From Ectocarpus siliculosus (Eukaryota; Sar; Phaeophyceae; Ectocarpales; Ectocarpaceae), in the NCBI GenBank assembly GCA_000310025.1, contig FN647768.1:456096-520095 (forward strand): a DNA stretch of 64,000 nt, given 5' to 3'. The translations under genes were made by a program, and so were the position numbers. Positions 19,363 to 28,957 of the stretch are shown here, in pieces (positions within the stretch are counted from its first letter, which is position 1; each line of letters starts with the position of its first letter). The notes under the pieces were generated by a model. The model worked only from the letters and a program-made list of their open reading frames with translations. It had not been told where the DNA came from and made no database searches.

Positions 19363-19630
19363 TGTAGTGGTATGCACGCGTGATGAAGTCTGGTTGACCC
19401 GTGAAGAAGAACTCACTTGTTGTTACTCTTGTAGAACAGCAGCAGCAGTAGCTGTTGCCTTGGGTATCGGCAGGAATGACACCAAGGGGCACAGGATCCT
19501 CTGCACAAGCAGGGGCTACTAGATCCTGTCCCCTGCTTTTTATCCTTCCGCGGAGAGTTACATCTCTCCGCGCCTTCTAGAAGGAACCAAGCTCTTCTAT
19601 GTTCCGTCTACACATCTGAATCCTATAACA
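19363..19630 (-). repeat. 5' LTR of element B
   Basis: 268 bp, identical by eye to 6714-6981, followed by target duplication CTCC at 19631-19634. Minus-strand start TGTTATAGG and end CCACTACA. Confidence 0.93.
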
Positions 19631-20445
19631 CTCCCTCCTCTTTCTTACATGGAGCTCCACACCCTTCCCTGATGGTGGCCCATTTTGTAATCCGGATTGA
19701 AAACCGGTCTGAACTTACATAGCGCCCTTGGCGGACCATCTCTATTGACATGGCACGCCCCCATCCCTCTCTTCTATTTTCTTACCCAGTGCCACACCTC
19801 CTCTCCTGTATTATTCTTACACAGCCACACAGCGCCACACCCTCTCTCCTTCATTATTCTTACTCAGCGCCACACCCCCTCTCCTTCACTTTTCTTACAC
19901 AGCCCCACACCCTCTCTCCTTTTTGTTTCACGCAGTGCCTCACCCTCTCCCCTCTATTTTACTCACATAGTGCCCTACCCATTCTCCTCTTTGCGAGTAA
20001 CACGTACACAGCGCCACGCCCTCCCCCCTCTTTCTTTCATGGAGCTCCACCCTTCCCTGATGGTCATCTTGTAATCCGGATTGAAACCCGGTCTGAACTT
20101 ACATAGCGCCCTTGGCGGACCATCTCTATTGGCATGGCACGCCCCCATCTCTCTCTTCTATTTTCGTACCTAGCGCCACACCCCCTCTCCTGTATTATTC
20201 TCACACAGCCACACAGCGCCACACCCTCTCTCCTTCATTATTCTTACTCAGCGCCACACCCCCTCTCCTTTATTTTTCTTACACAGCCCCACGCCCTCAA
20301 TTCCTCTATACTTTTTGCACAGCGCCACACCCCCTCTCCTTCATTTTTCTTGCACAGCCCCACACCCCCTCTCCTCTATACTTCTTACACAGCGCCACAC
20401 CCTCCCTTCTCTTTCTTACATGGCGTTCCACCCTCTCCTGATGGT
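19631..20445. repeat. C-rich minisatellite, two large blocks
   Basis: Short units of roughly 28-33 bp with the theme CACAGCGCCACACCC...CTCTCCTTCATTATTCTTAC are repeated many times. They are organised into two blocks of about 400 bp, each opening with a CCGGATTGAAA...CCGGTCTGAACTTAC phrase (about 19690 and 20075) followed by TAGCGCCCTTGGCGGACCATC. The array is the target into which element B inserted; its left end is at 6550-6713. No coding content. Confidence 0.85.
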
Positions 20446-20683
20446 TTCCCATCGTCCTACAATCTGAATGCTTTTCGTTTTGCATAATGTTTTGGATTAT
20501 GACGGTTCCGTTCAGAAGGTTGAATAAATCTAACACACTACGGCAAACCTCGATTCACACACTGCACCTCATTCGCATAACCTACAACATTATCCCTCTT
20601 ACATCCTTCTTCGCATACTCTTGAGCTCGCTTGACGCATCGCTCCCTCAAACCTCACTCCCCTACATTTATGGCAGGTGAAAC

Positions 20684-21754
20684 ATGGCACGGGAACATGG
20701 AAAGAAGGGACGCGGGAAGGGCCACTCGAGCAGGCGGAAGGCGAAGGCGCCGTCGTGGAGGGATGCGTGGACGGCCCCCGCCAACCCTGCGGACGGTTCG
20801 TGCGGGCTCCACAGCATGCTGCAGCTACTCTTGATGAAGGAGCGCGGCATCTCTGTGTCGGAAGCCGAGGGGGTGATCCGTCGAGCCGCCCGTACACAAG
20901 AAATGCGCGAGCTTCTGATCTTGTGCCGCCGGCGCGTCGTGAACTACCTTCGCGGCTCCCCGGACTTGGCGCTTTTCTTCGAGGACGAGGGAGATGCCGG
21001 CTCGGACGTTCTCACCACGGCGGAACTTGGATCTCTGGCCGAGTGGGAAGTGGCCATCCTCAAGGGAGGGAGCTACATCGACGGCATCGCAGTCTTGGTG
21101 CTGGGTCGCATCTTCGGGATCCCAGACGTGAGGATCGCCCACGAGGTCCGCGGAGTCGGCTTGGTGGATCGTTTCAATCCCAATGATGCAGTGGAGCCGA
21201 CCGGTCAGCCCACGGTTCTGTGGTCGGGGGGGGAATCACTTTGTTCTCATTGCTCCCGATGCCAGCACCAAGGCTTCCACTGGAAACGACCTGGGCTCGG
21301 TCATGGAGTTCTGCAGGCAGGCGCTCAACCGGACGACGGCGCGTTCGTGAATGCCGTGATCTCGTTCGTCCGTCGCATCCCTCGCCGCACCGGAACCGGG
21401 AAGACGGTCCACAAAACTTGCGGCATTCGCAAGTGGCCCCGAGGACGCATGCCGCTCAGGCGCGACCGTGTCTCTCGCTTTCGCGACATTTACCGTAGGC
21501 TGCGGAGCATCAGGGGAGGCGGGGACGGTGACGATTCGGGGGCCCCTTCGAGTGGGGGAGCTACGGCGGACGCAGCCACTCCGGAGGACCAGGACGCCAT
21601 GGACGTGTCGGAGACTCCTGAGGCTCCTGGGGCTCATGACGCTCCGGTGATTGCGGGAGCTACGGTGGACGCAGCCACTCCGGAGGACCAGGATGCCATG
21701 GACGTGTCGGAGACTCCTGGGGCCTCGGTGAATGCGGGGCTAGGGGACGGAAAG
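20684..21754 (+). CDS. OTU-like cysteine protease, first exon, with a frame break at a G8 run
   Basis: Start at ATG 20684 (MAREHGKKGRGKG), a basic N-terminus. An OTU-type catalytic Cys motif ADGSCGLHSMLQ lies near residues 38-50, followed by an OTU-like helical region (GSYIDGIAVLVLGRIFGI). The matching catalytic His motif, GNHFVLIAP, is encoded at 21233-21259 but in another frame: the two are separated by a run of eight G (21226-21233). In the present frame the protein continues as a basic stretch, then two copies of an acidic repeat (AATPEDQDAMDVSETP), and ends at a GT donor (21755). In the His frame a stop comes at about 21349. OTU proteases remove ubiquitin. The break may be sequence error, decay, or real frameshifting. 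Confidence 0.6.
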
Positions 21755-22005
21755 GTGTGTGTGCGTTTCGAATATTCCTACTGTAGTAGTTATTATGTTG
21801 TTGTTCTTGTCACCACCCACACCCGCACACCCGACACGATTTACCACTTCCTTAGACTTAGAGGTGTGTGTAGACTTAGAGGTGTGTGGTTAGACGTGGC
21901 CCCCAAAGCGTCTAGGCGTACGCTAAGGCGCGGCTCGTGCTACCCTCCACGTGTGTGTTTTCGTGATCCACCCCGTCACCCATCACTCTCCTTTCAATCG
22001 TTCAG

Positions 22006-23063
22006 GCGGGGGAGGTTGCACTTGCACCCGCGTTTGGTGGAGCTATCCCGTCCGTTTCCGCGTCGAGTGCCCCGTCTTCCACTGATTCCGCGCCTAGCAT
22101 CCCGTCTTCACCCGATTCCCTGGGCGAACCAGAGGCCAACGAGCAGCAGGTGAGAGATTGAGCACCTCGAGCGGTTTATTCTCATAGCTGAACAGGATAG
22201 CTCATGCCCAACTCCACGTGTAAGTATGTGTTCTCGTTGCCCAACCCGTCGCCCATCACTCTCGTTTGAATCATTCAGGTGGGGGAGGTTGCACCGGCAT
22301 TTGGCGGTGCTATCCCGTCCGATTCCTCGTCGAGTGTCTCGTCTTCCACCGTCTTCAACTGATTCTTGGGGCGGAGAGAATGGTGGTGGGTCGAACGAGG
22401 ACACTCCGGAGGGCCGAGACGCCGTGAACGTGTCGGAGGCTCCTGAGGCTAATCCCGCACCTCCGACCACCGGCAAGGCTTACTATCCTTTGTTCGAATC
22501 AAGTCGCATTGGTGCTCTCATTTTTTCGTGTTGTCTTTGTTATTCTTTTTGAACAAGCAACCCGCGACCTTAGAATAGTACACTCATTCATCCTTTCCAA
22601 TTTTCCCGACGCACCAGGTTTGCGTCGTAACCCCGCCAGGCCAAGGAAGCCATACGCAAACAAGGATGGAAATATGCCCGCGGCGCTTGAATCCAAGTGT
22701 TTAAATCCTGACAACATCCCCGAGTTGGCATACACCACCAAGGGTACAGTAAGAGTAACGGGCAGCAACATCCCCAAGAGCAATGGCCACGGCGGTGGCG
22801 GCAAACTCACGGCCGGTGGGGCCGGTGGCCGTGGCAGTGACTGCGGGGTCGCTCCCATGGGAGTGAGCGACGACGACATCGCCGGCGGTGACTTTGGCGG
22901 CGGCGGAAGCAGCGACGGGGACGTTGACGATGGCGACGGTTCCGCTGCGAGTACTTCGTCTCCGACCAATTCCGCGTCGAGTGCCTCGTCTTCAACTGAT
23001 TCCGCGTCGAGAAGCCCGTCTTCGCCCGATTCCCCGGGCACACCAGATGCCAACGAGCGGCAG
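22006..23063 (+). CDS. Disordered Ser/Pro-rich exons, tandemly duplicated with their introns
   Basis: Exon 22006-22149 (acceptor TTCAG, donor CAG|GTGAGA) joins in phase to the OTU exon and encodes 48 residues beginning AGEVALAPAFGGAIPS. Exon 22279 onward repeats the theme (VGEVAPAFGGAIPS). An exon from about 22618 to 23063 encodes a Gly/Asp-rich segment plus another Ser-rich repeat (SSASSSTDSAS), again ending CAG|GTGAGA. A fourth copy starts at 23194 (VAPAFDGAVP) and runs into a Lys-Gly hexanucleotide repeat near 23281-23322. The introns are also similar to each other. Small indels shift the frame inside the copies near 22340 and 23225. I do not recognise a function. It appears to be a linker between the OTU and recombinase-like parts of one locus. 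Confidence 0.45.
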
Positions 23064-23466
23064 GTGAGAGATTGTGTACCTCGGGTGGTTTTTCCACAGC
23101 TAAACAGGATAGCTCGCGCTCAACTCCACGCGTGTGTGTGTGCTTTCTCTACCTAACCTATCTCCCGTTACTCCTCTCGTTTAAACCGTTCAGGTTGCCC
23201 CTGCGTTTGACGGTGCTGTCCCGACCGGTTCCGAGTGCCCCGTCTTCCGCCGATTCCCGGGGCGGAGAGAAAGGTGGTGGCAAGGGCAAGGGCAAGGGCA
23301 AGGGCAAGGGCAAGGGTAAGCAGCGGGAGCCCGTGGTCACGTCCCCATCTGCCGGTGAGGGGGGAACCGGTGAGACGACGAGAAAGTACAAACAGAGGGA
23401 CGGAACGGACACAAAGACGTAGGGGACCACCTTTGTACGCCATGGAACGAAGAAATTGAACGGATC

Positions 23467-26295
23467 ATGAAGAAGAATATGAAGTTGGCGGAGGAGCAAG
23501 TGAGAGCGTATGCGGACACGTTCGACGGAACCACAACAAGGAAGGATGAAACCATGACGTTCCCGATACTGATCAGCACTCTTGTGGACGGATTGCCTGG
23601 AGATGGGGAGGGGCAGCTCGAGATTGTTCGTGGCAAGGTGTACTTTAAACGGGACGAGCTTGATTCTCTCAAGAAGTGGTACAACCTGAATGCCAAGTAC
23701 AACCCGACAGACATCGGGGTGGTCTTGGAAGAAACGTGTGTGAAGTTCGATGGCGTGGTGTACACGGTGGAATCTGTCGAAGAGGGTTGGTATAGCCTTC
23801 GCGACAGCAACATCGAGATGGAACAGTGGGAACTATTGGAGAGTCGGTTCAGCGAGGATGGGGGTGTGTCCAACTCTCCAGTGACACTAGAGGAGGACCT
23901 ACGGAGGTACATCCGATCGCTTCTCTCGTGGCACGAACTCATGTATAGATCGTTGGTACCTTTCCAAAAGGGAGTGCAGCCGGTGGGGACCGACGGCATG
24001 CTGGATGACTGGTCCAAGCGGGAGCTAAGCAGCGAGGAGCGGGAGCAGTTGGAGAGTGTCGCCAGCATGCGAAGGTTGTCGAAATTGGCCTTCGTTAATA
24101 CATCGGTGGCGGACATCTTCCACGCGCTACCAGTGAGGGCCACGCGTGAGGGAGACACCGGCCACGACGAGGCAAACTTCTTGCGGGCCTTCGCTAGCAG
24201 CAAAGGGTCTCTGTGCAGGCTTGACGGTCTGGGCGGGCTTCGTGAGCACGGCGACTTTATGGTCGAAAACGACAGGAAGTTGATGGTCAGAATGTCAGGA
24301 GATGACCTGCACGGCGCTTATCCGTCACACATCAACTACGCCATGCAGCTTCTTCAGTACAGCTACCGTCTGACCCGCCCGATCAGCTTCTACGAGGCGT
24401 ACCTTCCTATTTGCGCCGGCGAGCGCAAAGTTCTCAGCGACCATTTCGACTGCTGGAGGGACAACGAAAAGAGCCAAGAGGATTTCAGTGTCGAGCCCTT
24501 CAGAATCAACGGCGACCCGAAAAAGATGACGGTCGCGATGCGCTTCTCGCTGGAAAGGTGCAACGAAGTTATCCCTAACATCCCGCCGGCCATGGTTAAA
24601 GTGCTCTCCAAGGACGACGGGAGGTATGGAACGCTGATAGATAAGAGCAACCACACGGGGACGTTTACCAAGGCTGCAAAGGCATTGCCTCTTCTCAAGT
24701 GCGTCATGCAGCGGGACCCGGAGTTAGGTCTAGAGGAGTCGGGGCCAACGGAGTTCGCGCTGGGCCAGGTGTACAACCAAGTGGGCAAATTTCTTCAAGC
24801 CAAGAGGAACGAGGCGGGAGAGGAAGAGGGCCGGGAAAGCGGTCTGAAAGGGGTTGCGAAGAAGGCCAGGAAGGGAAATGTGCCGTTTGCGAGGTTACCT
24901 TACGAGGAAAGCTTTGAACTAGTGAAATTCCTCTTGAGAGGGATGTACATCAACGGGATGAAGCGCGTGCTGGATGCAATCGATGAGATAGACGGCAAGT
25001 GTCTTGGCGACGATGGTTGGTGCTACGACATCTTGAGAGTCGCGGAAGTGGCTTCCACGAGTGTGAAGAAGAGGCCTGTGTTCACGGAGAAACAGCTGCG
25101 GGGCGTCGACGAGGTTCAGCGGAGAAGGATCGCGGCGGTGGTGGAAGGGCTGAAGAGCAGGGGCATCAGAAGAGAGCATTTCGAGCTCGCCAGCGCGGCT
25201 ACAGGGGTGCGCGACATGGTTTCGCCACACCCACTCCGCAACCAAGGGTTTTTCTTCCGTCGATGGGCAAATTTTTCGGTCAACGGTCGGCGCGAATCCA
25301 GGAACCCGGGTAGGATGGTGGCTGGACTCCCGCCGAAGAACAATCTCTCAAAGCATGGTCACGGGAGTGGCAACGGTGTCGCCAGAGAGCATGTCATTGA
25401 CGTCGACTGCGGGTACTGGTACGCAGTTACGAACGTAATCGGGCGTGCGTTCTTTGAGAGCGTCGACGACCCCCAGGGCGAGCTATCACCATACATCGGC
25501 CCGGTAGACGCCCGAGGGGGGGTGATGGCGCAAAAACGTTTTAACGGGATCGTGAAGAAGATCGGGCGAGCCTATCTGGCGGTGGAAAACCTGACTATCA
25601 TGCAATTTCGGACGGCGTGTTGTACCCTTGTCATGTCCTTGAGCACGGCGCTGGGGATACCGATGAGCAGCCCCGTCATCAAGGATTTTGCTTCCGGCTT
25701 CCTGTCGTCTGAGAAGGTGTGTGCCTGTAGGTTGCTTTAGCCTGTGTGCCCCATAGTGTTGCGTTGTTTATGTATGTTGTTCACCGGAGACTCAACCTAC
25801 ACCCCCGCCTCCTCTGCGATCCCTATGTGACACAAACACAGATGATGGAGACGAGATATTACGTTCACCGGGCTGTGACAAAGCAGACTGGACGCTTCCA
25901 GCTGCGCTACAAGGGCGTAGTTGATTTCAGCGGGGGGGCGTATAGCATTCTCAAAGGGGCGGTGGAGCACGAGCGTGAAATGGAGGGGGGGAGCAGCGCG
26001 GGAGGGCGCGACTTACAGCTGAGGGAGCGAGAGAAGGCCGTGAGGGAGCGCGAGCAAACCGTGAGGGAGCGCGAGCGGGACGTGAGAGAGCGCGAACAGG
26101 CCGTGAGGGAGCGCGAGCGGGACGTGAGAGAGCGCGAACAGGCCGTGAGGGAGCGCGAACACGCGCTGGAGGCGAATACCGGGGGGACTGGTGGATCCGC
26201 TACGGGCGATGCGGTAGAGATAACGGAGCGCGCGTCACAGCCGGCGGGACGCGAGCACGCGCTGAAAGAGCCGACCGGCGGGGCGCTTCAGTCAG
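23467..26295 (+). CDS. Tyrosine-recombinase-like protein 1, two exons, with coiled-coil tail
   Basis: Exon 23467-25716 encodes about 750 residues. A 125-bp intron (25717-25841, GTGTGT to ACACAG) joins in phase to exon 25842-26295. Near the junction the text KKIGRAYLAVENL, QFRTACCTLVMS, IKDFASGFLSSEK then MMETRYY matches, block for block, the catalytic C-terminus of the minus-strand recombinase at 28958-31225. The final Tyr pair sits where the nucleophile should be, but the conserved His of HxxR is Met here. The tail is a coiled coil of repeated REREQAV heptads, from 42-bp DNA repeats. The N-terminal 500 residues are not recognised. Likely a DNA recombinase of a mobile element or virus; activity doubtful. 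Confidence 0.5.
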
Positions 26296-26679
26296 GTGCT
26301 ACCAAATTACATATTATTCTAGCTGTTCATCTACATCTGAAGGGTACTCCCCGGGGACAACACTAACTCGCTCTCTTTGGTTTGCTTCGACACTTTCGCA
26401 AACATGTCAGTGTATTGGCGAAGAGGTGTTTCGAGGTGAACGGGGAAGCGCGTCTGCGGCGATGCGAACGGCCAGCCGTCAACAAGACCTGTTTCTGCGC
26501 CGACCACCAGCAGAAGGTAAAGAGCTGAGTGTACCGAGTGTTGCAGTTGCTGTACACTACCTCGACTATTGCGTGCGTATGTAGCAACCCAACAGACGGG
26601 TCATTGGGGCACGTGGGTTGAAAATATAGCATATGGCTTGGTTGTTTTGTCGACCTCCCTCGTAGGCTGGTGGATCCGC

Positions 26680-27347
26680 GACACACGAGGCAGATGGCCA
26701 GGGGGCAGGCGCGAAGAGGAAACGCGCGACATGCGAGACAAGTGATCACGATGCAGGCGTCAAGAAGAAGTCCGCTATATTCAAGACAAGTGATCTCGAG
26801 GCGGGCGTGGAGGAGGTGTATGACGCTTACAAGAAGTTCCAGCCCACCAGAGTACGCAACAACACAGGAGAGGTAAGAGTGTCTTCTGGGAACTGTTGTT
26901 TCTGCCCTTATCGTCTTCTAATGTCCCGACATCACTTCATCACACTGCACGTTCGAATCACGATTGTGGCTTACTTTCCCCCGCGTGAATCTCGTCGCTA
27001 TGTCGCCATTTTCAAGAAAATTGTCTTACCAGATGGGACACGCGAGGGCTTGTTCTTCGTGCTGGGAGAGATCAAGGCCGCGTACGCACGCGCCAGAGGA
27101 AGGGGTGATAGCGATGGGATCTGGAAGCGAATGAACCTACCGAAGTTTCAAAATGGTCACTATGGGACGGTTATTAATCTTCGGAAGAAGGACAAAGAGT
27201 TCAAAGCAGGGGTACGAAAGAGTCATCGACGTAATACCCCAAAACGGGCAAAACAAGTTAGTCAATCTGATAGCGGAGCTGCAAGACAATGATAGAAGAG
27301 ATGACAAAGTGGACGAAAAGTTCGTCTGGGAGTGGTGGTCAAAGTGA
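26680..27347 (+). pseudogene. Unknown small gene, copy A
   Basis: Exon ~26680-26871 encodes a Lys/Asp-rich leader with a doubled TSD.{2}AGV phrase and ends at donor GTAAGA (26872). An acceptor near 27031 starts DGTREGLFFVLGEIKAAYARA, then GHYGTVINL. After an indel near 27205 the frame continues to DEKFVWEWWSK and stops. The same motifs occur in copy B at 28128-28634. I do not recognise the family. The two copies flank a nuclease-like gene, which suggests local duplication. Confidence 0.4.
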
Positions 27348-27542
27348 GTAGGTGTGGGGTTTTTGCGTGCGTGTGCGGCTCGCTTCTTTGTAGGTGGTAG
27401 GTTGTGTGTTACGAGTGGTTGCGTGGTAGAAGAGTTGAGAAGGAACGATAATATTTCAAAGACGGGACCGCCAGCGCTGGCTCGTTCAGTCAATACGCTC
27501 AAATATATTGACCACAATAGAGCAACATGCCTTGGTTAAGTG

Positions 27543-28116
27543 ACGCACCATTGCCCGCAAGCTATCACGATCCGGGCGCGCACGCCTCGACAGCGCCGCT
27601 TGCGCACTCGAAAAAACAAAATCGAGCAAAGTTGATGAGACAAAGGTCAGAGATGCTCTTGCTCGCCGCATCCAAGGCGAAGTCGAGTGGGGAACCCCCG
27701 CAGGCTGCATTGACGTTTTCACGAAGGGCGAGGTAATCGAAATTAGGCACTGCACAAATTGGAAGAGTGGGATCGGTCAGGTTAAGGCCTACGGAGAGTA
27801 TTACCCACGGCACAAGAAACGTCTCCATATTTTCGCTCATGAAGGAGATAGAGCATCGAAGTACTTCGAGATGGCCACGAGATTGTGCGCGAAGGAAGGA
27901 ATTCGCGTTACATTTGAAGAGGTGGTGTTTGGAAACAACAACCTGGGGGTAGACGTGGTGGACGGTACCGACGTTTTCGGTATAAGCATGGCCGTGGCGC
28001 ATCTAATATCGCCGACAACACCGCTACTCCTCACACCAGCGGAATTGTTGGAGTGGCAAAAACTGTGTGCAGGGAAAGTCCTAACGAAACTCCGACAAGC
28101 TGCCTCGAACGTGTGA
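27543..28116 (+). CDS. PD-(D/E)XK-like nuclease of the type found in giant viruses
   Basis: Frame is open from 27543 to the stop at 28116. Its first ATG is only at 27871, so the true start or an upstream exon is not visible. Motifs in order are RIQGEVEWGTPAGCIDVFT, EVIEIRHCTNWKSGIGQ, KAYGEYYPRHKKRLHIF and GIRVTFEEV. The series GE.E...G.ID, IE.K..., WK.aiGQ...Y..YYP.H.KR.H.F is, from family knowledge, that of a restriction-endonuclease-like protein found in large DNA viruses and some insect viruses. The catalytic Lys of E-X-K is Arg here (EIR). That may be tolerated or may mean loss of activity. It lies between two copies of an unknown gene. Confidence 0.6.
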
Positions 28117-28127
28117 GAGTGAAAGCA

Positions 28128-28634
28128 ATGTCAAGAGACAGTACCGGTCAACCCGTTAAATATGAGATATGTGATCACGTGGCAGGCGTCCAGAGGAAAC
28201 GCCCGACTAGAAAGCCCGTGGCTGCACGGTTCACGGATGGGGAACGAGAGGGGATGCTCGTTGTGCTGGGGGCGATCAAGGCGGCGCATGCCCGCGCCAG
28301 AGAAAGAGTCAGTGCAGGCGGTGATGACGCTGGCAGATACAAGAAGATTCTGAATAGGATGGAATCGGGTAGGCACAGGAAGGGTCACTATGGTATGGTG
28401 AACTTCCTGAAGGAAAATGATACACCCGCGTTCGATCCCGGGGCTTGGTACAGGAGTAGCGAATTCGGTACCGCAATACCCGGTGTGAACAAGCAGAAGG
28501 CCTTCGTTGCTCTGAGGGACGCTCTGACCCAGAACGACGAAGACAATGGTGTGGATGACAAGTTTGTCTGGGAATGGTACACGTGCAGCAAGTGCGCGCA
28601 GTTGAGGTGTGGGTGCCAGAACCAGGACTCGTGA
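28128..28634 (+). CDS. Unknown small gene, copy B
   Basis: ATG at 28128, 12 bases after the nuclease stop; 168 residues with no break. It contains RFTDGEREGMLVVLGAIKAA, RKGHYGMVNFLKE, and VDDKFVWEWY followed by a Cys pair region (CSKCAQLRCGC). The shared blocks with copy A (EG..vVLG.IKAA.ARAR, GHYG.V, KFVWEW) are clear; copy B is the more complete one. Function not recognised. Confidence 0.5.
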   Translation: MSRDSTGQPVKYEICDHVAGVQRKRPTRKPVAARFTDGEREGMLVVLGAIKAAHARARERVSAGGDDAGRYKKILNRMESGRHRKGHYGMVNFLKENDTPAFDPGAWYRSSEFGTAIPGVNKQKAFVALRDALTQNDEDNGVDDKFVWEWYTCSKCAQLRCGCQNQDS

Positions 28635-28957
28635 TTCTTTTTTGTCACACAGAGCCGGTGTGGAAAGCACGTGGTCCGGTGTGACGTTTGCCGCCGCATT
28701 GTGTATGTTTCGTACAGAGAGTAATGTGTGATGTTTCCGTAGGGTAAGAGTCAGGGTGGGGAAGGAGATGCATTGTTGTTGTCGGGAGAATACAAGAAAC
28801 AAAGAAGCACAACGGATATTCTGCCACACCACAGGACCAGCTAATGCACTTTTCGTATGTTCTTCTGCCCAGTGTTGCTTCTACGCACATGTCCCATTGT
28901 TTCTACCCTCCTCCGGTGCCCTCGGACAGATATTTTGGTGCCGTGATTTAGAATTTC
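28635..28957. other. Convergent intergenic stretch, nothing recognised
   Basis: 323 bp between the plus-strand copy B gene and the minus-strand recombinase. No motif-bearing frame, repeat or RNA seen. Confidence 0.4.

Larger units (their letters stand above)
6714..19630 (-). mobile_element. Complete Ty3/gypsy LTR retrotransposon (element B) encoding a NADAR domain
   Basis: The element is 12,917 bp, read on the minus strand, bounded by 268-bp LTRs at 19363-19630 (5') and 6714-6981 (3') that are identical by eye. LTRs begin TG and end CA on the element strand. A 4-bp target duplication, CTCC, flanks it at 6710-6713 and 19631-19634. Order on the minus strand is gag, CCHC knuckle, linker, NADAR, protease, RT, RNase H, integrase, chromodomain-like tail. 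Identical LTRs mean a very recent insertion. Nevertheless the coding frame has two in-frame stops (TAG at 15968-15970, TGA at 15278-15280) and three single-base shifts between about 12186 and 11850. Either the copy was mobilised in trans, or some stops are recoded, or some indels are sequence errors. Confidence 0.93.

Noticed and set aside
19697-20487. Leu/Pro/Ser-rich frames in the minisatellite
   Set aside because: Translation of a pyrimidine-rich array; no start context or domain.
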